From Saccoglossus kowalevskii (Eukaryota > Hemichordata > Enteropneusta > Harrimaniidae): a stretch of 64,000 nucleotides of DNA. The DNA is taken from assembly GCF_000003605.2 (NCBI RefSeq), contig NW_003145790.1, forward strand, positions 436,848-500,847. Direction: 5' to 3'. Shown in pieces: positions 37,448-46,950 of this stretch. The notes under the pieces are model-generated. The model ran no database searches, was not told the DNA's origin, and saw nothing but the letters and a program-made list of their open reading frames with translations. Every line of letters starts with the position of its first letter. The first letter of the stretch is position 1. The position numbers and the translations under genes are program-made.

Positions 37448-40400
37448 TGAAAAACAATTTCAAAGTAAACGTATTTCTCCATGAAGTAGACAATTTAGAA
37501 ACGAACATAATTACGACTACATAGCAGCGTCTAATACGTATTCTAAAGTGTGGTTTGTCTTAGTGTGCATCAAAGTTCCCTTATATCTCGCCCCTTTTAG
37601 TCGATGGCAACGCAGAACGTAGTTGATGCAATCGAAATCAATAAATCGAAATACATAACTCTTAACGTACAAAAACATCACCCAAGTGACTACTAAAATT
37701 ATATACATAATTATATTTGCGAGAGATATACGCAGCAATGATGTAACTTCGGATTATCAACAATCAGTCTAACAAGAGTTAAGATAGCCAATTGGAGCGT
37801 GCACCAATTAGGTGATTGTCGCCAACGAGACTTCCTCAAGTGCTCGCGTATCCATCTGTATATTTGTTAATGGGGTAGATTTTTTTTTCTATACGATGTG
37901 TTTTATGTGATTTGAAAATCACTCTACTTCGGGGGCGGGGGACAATGATTAATTGGTATACGTTTCAGACAACCTATAGGCGTTGCCGAAAGTGTTAGGG
38001 TTAGTTCAAAGTCATTGTATGCCCTAGAGGAATCATTTACTTATATGTTTCACTTGGAAAAGTGCGAAGTAATATTTTCAGCCCCTAAAAACAAATGGAA
38101 AACGCCAGTCTAATCTATATCTAATTCTTTGAGAACCAAATGTGTGTGTATGCAATGTCGTTCGAATAAACAACTTTAAAGACGTTCCTGGTTTAGTATA
38201 TATAAATCTCCTAGACGAACGATTATTGATCAAATCAATTTACGTCACGGGTGCGTTTCGTCAGCAAATCGTAATATAACTTTAAATGGAGATTTCGAGA
38301 AAGTTGCCATGCTATATTTTAGTACACAGAGTCATTGTAATACGTAATCCATATTAAGTCGAAATCGAAAACACAGACCGGAACTCCTGAACGCTATCAC
38401 GGGCACGTATGCTTAAGGGTACTGAAAATAGCTATATTTTTCCCACGTGGAAAAGCACTCCACGTCTAATTCATTAAAACAAATATACACTGAGCTGAAG
38501 AGTACTGTGTTGGCCCTCGTCTTCAAAATATAACATTTTCCATGGATGTTGATTTCCCTTGGGTGTGCTTGTTATATTTATCTTTCTACAACTGACTACT
38601 TAGCCCAACTTGTAGCTTTCCTGTCTGTACGTCTGTTTTCGTGTTTACGCTTACATGTTCTTGTTTTGTCCTTCGGCTTCGTTAGTCGATCCCCAGTGCT
38701 GAACAATAAAGTCAGAGTTGTTGTTATGATTCATTGTCAATGTCAAATAGGATGTTCGTTAAATTGTTATCGCACATAACCGCGTGCCTAATTAGATACA
38801 AATAGTTGCGTCTGAATCGTGTATGCATGGCGACCAGTTCTAATAACTGGGGGGATAACGGGCGTGAAGTAAACAACAACTGCGCACACTCCGTGTGGTG
38901 TTCACGTCACGCCCATTGTAGTATGTTTTCGAAGACGTTTAACGTGTGGATGCAAAGTCATTGCACAGTCAGTGGTAGCTGAGGCGCAGAAGTAGGCTCA
39001 CTCAGACTTTTCCTTTACCCACAAGCGTAGCCGTAACAGACAAGGAGCGATTATTGTTCCACGCACAGTCACACCGTGACATGTAACATATCCCGGCGTA
39101 AATTCTACGGGTGAGTTCCTATATAATGATTTTTTTTCTAGTCTGTTGGTGATCTGGATTTAATTTCTGTAGCATGGCAGGTGTTTGATACACGGTAAAG
39201 TAAGGAAACATCATTATTGCCGCTGGTCATCTGCATTCGCCATGAGCGCATTGATGCTATCGTAAATGGCACAGGTGTACACGGGAGTGTATATTTGAGT
39301 GTTCTCTGAACTGGAATACGTCGTTTTGCGTATTTCGAATAGTCGTAGTTTCCAATGCATATAGGTGTGGTATCATAAGTTCTTTTTTTTTTTGTTCGCT
39401 GGTGTAGTTAATTATATTATAAACCCAGAAATGTACTGAAGTACTACGACAGGTTATTACGCATATACGCATATATATATACACGCAAGGAACGGCATAC
39501 TCCATTGTAATATCCCTTACGCTTCGATAGTTTCTGTAGCCAATTAACTGTAACACTATCACAGTTACTATGGAGATGAGTGTCATTCATCATATTCAAC
39601 AAACAAAATGTCAGCACTGTTTTAAGGAATCGATGTGGCCGGAAAATTTACTTGCCAATCGTTAACATTTAAACTACAAAAGAACTCCGTATTTTGCCGA
39701 ACGTCGTCGAGAAATATAAATAGGGTATGTTTAGGAGAATGGAGCCCGCGGTACCTGGGAATATACATGCGATGCGTGTATGGGTTTCTTTCATCGTTTC
39801 CACACCTAGTCTTTTCTTTTTGTCTTTTCGTACCTATTACAATGTAGTCTATGATAAGGATAGTCCGGCCAAAATTTGAAAATTCTTCTTCATGATTTCA
39901 TTATCATTTTTTCATGTTCTGTATCCTAATAACTTTATTATTAGGATACAAAAAATGAAAAAAAAAATGGGGCATAAGTTTTCCAGAGTTTGAACAAAAG
40001 TTCGAAATAATTATGTTTTTTCATTTCTAAAAAATCCAAAAAGAGTCTTGAATGAAAAAATCATATTTTATTATTGCTCTGAATCCTAAAAAGATTTAAA
40101 ACATTTGTAAAAATTGGCAATTATCTAATTTAAGTGAGTTTTTAGTGTGTGAATAGTTTCCGTTATTTACATTGGTTTGTCATCTCCCATAATGCATTGC
40201 ATCTTTGTGCAACAATATGCTAAATAGTGCATTCGTTTCGATTTCCCTTGAGGTGGTATACGTCAAATGAATCATTATGCTGCATGCCGGGTATTTTTCG
40301 CGTGGATGTACATATTCCCGAGTCAAACAGTGAGGGAAACTCAATAGGATCATAATTGAGTACTGGACAAAACGCATTAAAAATGCATTAGGCGAAACGC

Positions 40401-41133
40401 ATGCTTTTTTTGCACATAGCGATTTCACAGTTCATATCACTGTGTCAATTGCAGAACAAAAAAGTAATTTTAATCTTCACGGTTCATTTCCACGTTTGTC
40501 TAAATTACGAAGTTAATTTCAATCACAACTTGAAAAACGTGACGCAATTCACACGCACTCTGAGGACTGAGACGAATGTTGTTTCCAATGTATTGAACAA
40601 ATGCATATAAGTTTGTCAGATCTATACATTCTAACAACCAAACAATTACGTTTAGTGACGTCATGATGCCCTTCGTTGAAAACAACAAGGGTTCGTCACC
40701 GTGACGGTGTAGCACGAGGCAACTTGTTCGTGTTCATCCTATTTTGTGTTTTTGTTTTTGTTTTATCCATTCAGCATTTGGCCCGACTGTATGTAAACTC
40801 GATAGCCACCCACCAGGATTATACTTTTTGATTCGATTAAAGTAGAATTTTACTGGAACATTGAACATTAACATTTTCCAAATTTCATTATTATGGACCA
40901 ATCGGAAGTGACATACATGGTCAATATGATACTATTTTCTGAAACAATATTTTAATATTTTAATAACAGCAATGTTTTAATGTTAGAAATAGAATTTTGT
41001 TGAATTTATACTTTTTATGTATGTTATTTATCATCATAATAATTATTTAATTAGTAATAATTAATTATTTTGTAAATATGATTAAGTATTAATATTAAAC
41101 ATTAACTGTATTTAGCAAATTTATATATCAGCG
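37448..41133. other. Non-coding, with hairpin and AT-rich tract
   Basis: Contains the 39.9-kb hairpin and one CRE palindrome at 40656. 40.9-41.1 kb is nearly pure A/T. No exon candidate. Confidence 0.55.
39904..39958. repeat. Perfect 13-bp inverted repeat (hairpin)
   Basis: tgtatcctaataa (39920-39932) and ttattaggataca (39938-39950) form a stem with a 5-base loop. An outer arm, tcatttttt against aaaaaatga, could extend it across a bulge. The surrounding sequence is A/T homopolymer-rich. Confidence 0.8.
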
Positions 41134-41206
41134 AAATAAAATAAAATAAAATAAAATAAAATAAAATAAAATAAAATAAAATAAAATAAAATAAAATAAA
41201 ATAAAA
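41134..41206. repeat. (AAATA)n microsatellite
   Basis: About fourteen units of AAATA in an extremely AT-rich stretch (about 40.9-41.2 kb). Confidence 0.95.
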
Positions 41207-43488
41207 GCTAATAATTAGGTTTGTTATAGTAGTTCCATTCAAAATGGCGTAAAACAGATTACTAGTATGTTACTATTTCGATTACTACACAGTGTTTTAT
41301 TTTTTGCTCTTTAGATCCTGTATGAGAAACTCAAGCAACAGTTGTCAGTTCAAATAATTATGTACATTCTAATAATAGCCTCTTATTTCATCTTCTTTGC
41401 TAAAACCAACATTATATAATAAACATAATTGCACCCAACATATTAATTTTCGCAATTTTCCAAGTAGTCACTCCGCAGGGAAGGGCATAGCTCATCTGCG
41501 TAATTAGAACACCGACATTCTCCCGCCACATGAGCAACGTTATATTTCGATACAAATAATTGCAGATTACTTCTTTTCTTTAAAAGAGGGAATTAAATAA
41601 TCCCAATTGTGTAGTTGATGTGATATGTTTGTTTTTTTTTTGGGGGGGGGGATAGTGAATCATCAATAATTTTAGGTGGCATATTGTTCTCGACGTGAAA
41701 TCCTGGCAGAGACCCCAGGGAGCCGCTATAGTACCGCCGTGTGTAAGGCGTTGAAGTGAAGATATAAACAAAAATCGACATGCCCGGAATTTGGTATGTT
41801 AGCTATCACCTGCAAGTGCGAGTACATTTCACGTTACCAAAAGTCGGTGTTTGCTTTTCAGAAGTAAAATTCGGGCTTCTCTGCTGCTGACATTACGGCT
41901 CATCTGTTAACATCCCACGCCCATTTTTCTCTTCGGCGCATAGCTGCGGTCGTTTCATTATCGATATTTGTTAACAAAAACAAGATTACCTACAAAACGG
42001 CTTTTAATTTAATAGTCATTTTAATTAGGCAATTAGGTAAAGTTCGAACAATAAACGTAATGTGATAAGATTATAACGAGATGCATCACGGGAGAACGTT
42101 TATTAAATTGGTTATATGGTAAATTAAAAACGTTGTATTGCAACACGAAAAATAGTATTTGTTCCATAGAGCTGCGAACGTGCTTTGAATTAACGGTACA
42201 TACTAGTACTGTTGCATAATTATTGTCATTTTATTTAGCAGGAGTTGTAATAGTAGTAGCCGAATGAGAATGGACAATTGAAATGTTGTCGGTAGCATAC
42301 ATTTGTTGTAGTCATAGCCTTTTTTGCGCAGAACATGTCTGGCAGTGTGTGCCTGGAAACAAAATTACGTGGTTTTGATTGGGCGCACTGCTAATTGCAA
42401 ACGAATGGATGGTTGCAGATGTTTTTATCGTTCGGCACTAAGAACATTCGCGGACTCTGTTTATTGAAAGGTAGTTCTAAAGATCGATGTATTCGAACGG
42501 TGCACCCGAAGACGTTGCGGACATCAATACTCCGTGAGTTTATTTCCCCCATGGTCTGTATCGCTGTCAGATTGGCAACATTTGACTTTACTGTAGTATT
42601 CTAAATGGGTATAAACGTGTCAGTGTCGATGCCAATTCAGATTTTAAGATTGTTCTTCAAACCTCCAGGAGCGTCTGTTTGAAATTCACAGCGAGTAATA
42701 AACATGTTAATGTACAGATTTTGAAAATAGTCAATTTCGATCGAAAATGCGCACAACAACCTCCTTAAAGCCCTTTCTTGTGTTTTCAAGATTACTAGTT
42801 TTTACAATGAGATCACCTACTCACAAGCAATAATGGACCGAATGCTCATTGGAAAGTGTCTAACAACCGTGTATCCCTTATACGGATCAATTGGCCACAC
42901 ATTAATCTGGATTTTCATGTTGGTCCACTTAGCGGTGATTGAACTAGCGCAGCATTATACGGAGTTGAAGTCGTTGTTTTTTAGGAAGCACCACAAAAAC
43001 AATTTAAATCAATCGAGTGTCGGGTTTGTTATTGTTTTTTGTTGTTGTATAATCGCAAGCACCGGATTACAAAATAATGCCGAGCATGGAAACCAAATGT
43101 ATACGCTTTCTCTGTCAGTGTGAACGCAATTCGGGTTGATTTGACATTTAAGGAGCGTTGTTGAATAAACACGAGTTATCGCCAGAATTCATTGAAAAAG
43201 ACAAGTTCATTAGTGCGGGAAGTATTTATGTCGTTTTACGATTCAAATTCAATCACTCGTACCTCGTTTCTTTTGCCGCGGAATGAATGAAAGTATGCAG
43301 ACTGCGGTGATTTAGGGAATCGTTAAAAGCTAGAGCTAACTAGAGCCTTGCAACAGTAACAACAATATACGAATTCCAGTCACCACAGCTAAATTGGACG
43401 TTATTGCATAAGACACAGTCTGATGACTGCCATCACTGTTGACGAGAACATGAAATTTATCCAACTAATTAAGACCACTAATATTAAT

Positions 43489-43509
43489 TATATATATATA
43501 TATATATAT
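43489..43509. repeat. (AT)n microsatellite
   Basis: About ten TA units after attaat. Confidence 0.95.
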
Positions 43510-43868
43510 CCTCAGGGCGGAGCTACGTCACTAGACGTTCCACGTTGCTAAGACGCGCACCACTGTATCACGTATTATTTCTATGGGCTCTGTGCGCGCT
43601 GCTGTGGAACGCCGATCGAGCCGGTGAAAATTCGGGAAAACAACACAAACTCAACTTTGAAGTAATCCTGAACAACCAAATTTATATATGTTACACACGC
43701 TGGGCTGATTTTGTTACAATGTTCAGGGGAGTCTAAACAACCATCCCAAAGTACCGTTTTCTGCGAGTTTGTGGCCTTTGTTTTCACCGCGATGGTTGCC
43801 AGGCGGTGAAAATGCCTGGATGTCCGCCCGAAGATACTAGTAGTTTAATCATGCACTTTTCCAATATG

Positions 43869-43884
43869 TCGCGCCCTCTAGCGC
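43869..43884 (+). promoter_or_regulatory. CTCF-like motif
   Basis: tcgcgccctctagcgc has the same orientation and GCGCCCTCTAGCG core as the 55.6-kb site, and lies about 2 kb upstream of the receptor coding exon. Confidence 0.3.
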
Positions 43885-44539
43885 CGAAGCGTTTCTGTGG
43901 CGTCAGAATGACATAGTTTGTGTAAGAAGGTCTGTCAAAGAGACGACTCTGTCTGATTGTGAAATCGTTCGTCATTTATATTATGGCCTGTATCATAAAA
44001 AGGTTGTTCTATTTTTTATTGACGAAATGTTCAAAGGTATCAACGCTGTGAACGGCTTCTCATACACCTATTACGTCAAAGAGACACCGATGCTTGAGTT
44101 CACGAGCAGGAATGATTTTTTTAGAATATCGTCGCGTCCAACCAAACTGTTGTTTCGTTAACAATCGTGCGTACCTTTTGCGACAAAATCGAACGATTTT
44201 TTTTTTTTTTTTGCTATTCTTTGTGCAATTATTCCGCAGGAAATAATTATTTACAAACACAACCCGATGCTCAAAACTGGGGAGAAAATGATTCTTGTCG
44301 CCCGGCATAGCATTTGCTCCTGCGTTCCGGTTTTGCATATTCATCAGTAAATGGATACAGATTGTCAGCTTATCTTTAATACTAACTGAAATATTGCTCT
44401 AAATTCAATTCTATGATAAGCCGCCACCGAGACTCGGAGACGATCGATCGATCTGATTGGAGCTTCAAAACAACTTATAACAATAGCAATGTGTCGTGAA
44501 GAGGTAATGACTAACGGTCTGCCATAGTCTACGGATATT

Positions 44540-44704
44540 TTAAAGTGGGGAAGTCGTCCCCTGCGCATGCGTCAGATGGCCATAGCGTGTCATTGTTTAC
44601 ATACAAGCGTCTACCCATGAGCCTATGCGCTGTTAGCGTGTGTTGTTATCGTCGCTTGCGACTCAATTCCCGCGCATGCGCAGGTGACGACCTCCCGCTT
44701 TGAA
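44540..44704 (-). mobile_element. Family 2 MITE, full-length copy upstream of the receptor
   Basis: This 165-bp element matches the 29.4-kb copy in length and, on the opposite strand, in every internal block (gggtagacgcttgt, gacacgctatggcca, gacgataacaacac). The TIRs are taaagtggggaagtcgtccc and the complement of ggtgacgacctcccgctttg. Both TIRs contain an NRF1-like palindrome (44562-44571 and 44671-44682). The insertion lies about 1.1 kb upstream of the receptor's coding exon. Confidence 0.83.
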
Positions 44705-45810
44705 AGTCAAAACGAGTAAATTGCGAAATCAGTCAACCAAATTTTACGCCACCATCTGCTGACCTGAATGATTTTTTCAGCGACCGTGTAACCATTTATC
44801 ACGCGCAAAAAAAGCAATTCACTTCTCTTTATGCTAGAAAGTAACACCAGTACCTTGTTGCAATCATCTCACGGAAATTTGATTTACTACGTCCGATAGA
44901 TGTATAAATCGATCGATTGTCGCAATAATGTGATTTTCGCGTCGTGCTAAGTAGACGCATGAAAATACATCAGAACACAGTTTGTAATCGTTCGAGACAG
45001 GTGCGCATGCGTATTTGTCTTCGTCTTTTCCTAAACTCCTTCTTCCTACATTGAAACTGCAATCTCCATGGAAACCTGACATATTTAAACTGCTATATCT
45101 TTAAACCATCGAATGCGTCAATTCAAGACGCCTCATTTTCACAGTATTTTGGTAAAAATCAGAGAAAAAGTCGTTAGCGCCGCCTTCCCTTTGAACTGGC
45201 GCATGCGCTGCGTATTGTTTTGGTCCTACATATTACAACGAACACTATTCAAACTTCAGAATGTATCAGTAATTACAAATTCATATTAATGAATTGAAAC
45301 GTAACTTCCGGATTAGAATATGCATAAAATCGAGGTTAACTTGATTATAGTTAATGACAACTGACGCATGCGCAGTGGCTGTGGTTCGCAATTGTCTCCA
45401 ATGATGACGGGCCCGGGGTACTAGTAACAGCTGCTAGTGATAATAAAATTAACCACATTACCCACAATGCCTCAATAAATGGAGAACACTGCATCAGCAA
45501 ACCGTTTCCGAATTACTGTAAGCAAGGCCATATGTCGGTGTCTCAGCTGGACAGGACTGTGCTTTCAGACGTGGGCGCGGTTTCCATTCAGAATTGAGTT
45601 GCGCTTTAGGTATTGAAAAACCACAGACAGGTGTCGATTAAGTCAACTCATATAAATCTCCTATGTTGTTAGTGGCTGCAGATCAAAATAAACCTTAGAT
45701 ACGTGTTATGGGCAGTGGTCACCGGGCAACCCCGCTTATTTTAATTGCATAGTAAACATATGGTTAGATGACATAATACGTGTGACTGAACCGTCGTGCA
45801 CGGCACTCAT
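44705..45810 (+). promoter_or_regulatory. Region 5' of the receptor exon with NRF1-like palindromes
   Basis: There is no gene here. Perfect or near-perfect GCGCATGCG(C/T) sites occur at 45002-45011, 45199-45208 and 45363-45374, in addition to two within the transposon just upstream. At 45458-45472 the sequence ttacccacaatgcct resembles the core of a ZNF143/SBS-type element. Known: such motifs mark animal promoters. Inferred: this may be a promoter or enhancer for the receptor, either in its first intron or upstream of it. No TATA box or initiator could be assigned. Confidence 0.35.
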
Positions 45811-45835
45811 TGCTGTATTCTCTGTTTTGTTCTAG
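45811..45835 (+). promoter_or_regulatory. 3' splice site upstream of the receptor coding exon
   Basis: A pyrimidine-rich run, tgctgtattctctgttttgt, ends in tctag at 45835, eight bases before the ATG. This is a strong animal-type acceptor. It implies that the receptor has at least one upstream exon, non-coding if the 45844 ATG is the true start. The frame stays open across the acceptor as far as a GTG at 45796, but those codons would be intronic. I could not place the matching donor or first exon. Confidence 0.7.
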
Positions 45836-45843
45836 ATATAAAG

Positions 45844-46950
45844 ATGAGCGAGTTAGACTCCCCCATGTACGACATGAACAGTAGCTGGAATTATACTGCT
45901 TTGGACAGCATGGTCCTCACGGACAAGGACCTGGAGCTCCTACTTTACTCTGACATGGACGTGGTCCTGGTGACTATCATCATGCCCATTGTGTTCACTG
46001 TAGGGATGCTGGGAAATTCTCTAATAGTCTACGTGTTTGCCAGAGTGCGTGAAATGCAGACGGTGACTAACTATTTCTTGGTGAACCTGGCCGTGGCGGA
46101 CATGTTGTTTTTGCTCTCGGTGGTGCCTCCAAAATTGATTCAGTACTACTCGACACCGTTACCAATGCTGGAAGATTGGTCGTCGCTCGGTGACTGGGGT
46201 TGCACCATTATAAGCTTTCCGTCTGCCGTCGCCATCACCGCCTCTAGCATGACTATCATTCTCTTGGCTCTCGAGAAGTTTCTGGCTGTCCGGTGGCCGT
46301 TCAAATTCAAAACTCTGAGAACGAAACCAAAAGCTATAGTTGCCTGCACCGTGATCTGGATGATTGCTGTTCTCTACTGCTTTCCAGAGGTGTATATCCT
46401 ACGAATTCGGACCTACCCTATAATCTGGCCCTCGGATTGGAATGGAACGTGGGTGCCCGATACCCTGCGATTGTGCATGCACAGCTGCGGAATAGGCCGG
46501 CAATGTCAGCCGTATAACGCTTACTACATGTTCGATCGTGTCGTCTTCATTATGGTCGTCCCGATACTGGCGTTTCTCTATTTTATGACCCTGGCACACT
46601 TGAAGGACAGAGCTGGACATGGAACATCAAGTGCATCGATTCGTGCCAAGAAACAAGTAGTACGGATGTTGATTGCAACCACGATGATTTACCTGGTATG
46701 CGTCACGCCGTTTCGTTTTCTGACTCTTCTACAAACGTTGAATAACGTATGGATTCCACCTGAGCCGCTGTCATTGTTATTGTACACATCGCGTATTCTA
46801 ATGTACATCAATTCGTCGATCAATCCGGCCATCTACAATGTGCTCAACGAAAGATATAGAAGGGCTTTCAAAGAGGCGCTGTGTTTCTGCAAGAATGAAC
46901 GAGTCATCACGAACAGCAGTAAATACACCTCTCCTACCACCCGAACGTAA
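45844..46950 (+). CDS. Rhodopsin-class (class A) neuropeptide GPCR, TRH-receptor-like
   Basis: This encodes a 368-residue plasma-membrane receptor expected to bind a peptide outside the cell and signal through G proteins. Seven hydrophobic segments lie near residues 41-66, 76-98, 119-147, 164-187, 231-254, 271-299 and 309-332. Class A landmarks seen are GN (N58), NLAVAD (D86), C120 for the ECL1-ECL2 disulfide, W172, P240, P289 and NPAIY (327-331), then a helix 8 with C347 and C349 as possible palmitoylation sites. The N-terminus has two glycosylation sequons (N12, N16). ECL2 has three cysteines (C211, C215, C221) and a sequon at N200. ICL3 is short. The TM5, TM6 and TM7 regions most resemble TRH/EFLamide-type receptors by eye; other peptide receptors (ghrelin/neuromedin clade) remain possible. 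DRY is replaced by EKF (144-146) and CWxP by CVTP (286-289). The ATG at 45844 is chosen because it has A at -3, a glycosylated N-terminus follows, and the upstream in-frame codons include a splice acceptor. The stop is TAA. It is a single coding exon. Confidence 0.93.
   Translation: MSELDSPMYDMNSSWNYTALDSMVLTDKDLELLLYSDMDVVLVTIIMPIVFTVGMLGNSLIVYVFARVREMQTVTNYFLVNLAVADMLFLLSVVPPKLIQYYSTPLPMLEDWSSLGDWGCTIISFPSAVAITASSMTIILLALEKFLAVRWPFKFKTLRTKPKAIVACTVIWMIAVLYCFPEVYILRIRTYPIIWPSDWNGTWVPDTLRLCMHSCGIGRQCQPYNAYYMFDRVVFIMVVPILAFLYFMTLAHLKDRAGHGTSSASIRAKKQVVRMLIATTMIYLVCVTPFRFLTLLQTLNNVWIPPEPLSLLLYTSRILMYINSSINPAIYNVLNERYRRAFKEALCFCKNERVITNSSKYTSPTTRT

Larger units (their letters stand above)
41207..44539. 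other. Non-coding
   Basis: Contains a T9/G10 junction (41632-41651), an AT tract and the 43.87-kb CTCF-like motif. The 96-codon frame at 42833-43123 begins with ATG but shows no recognisable domain. Confidence 0.55.

Noticed and set aside
42833-43123. 96-codon frame with two hydrophobic stretches
   Set aside because: It starts with ATG but has no homologous motif, no flanking splice signals that fit and ordinary intergenic composition.
45796-45843. N-terminal extension of the receptor from a GTG codon
   Set aside because: Animals rarely initiate at GTG, and the extension crosses a strong splice acceptor.
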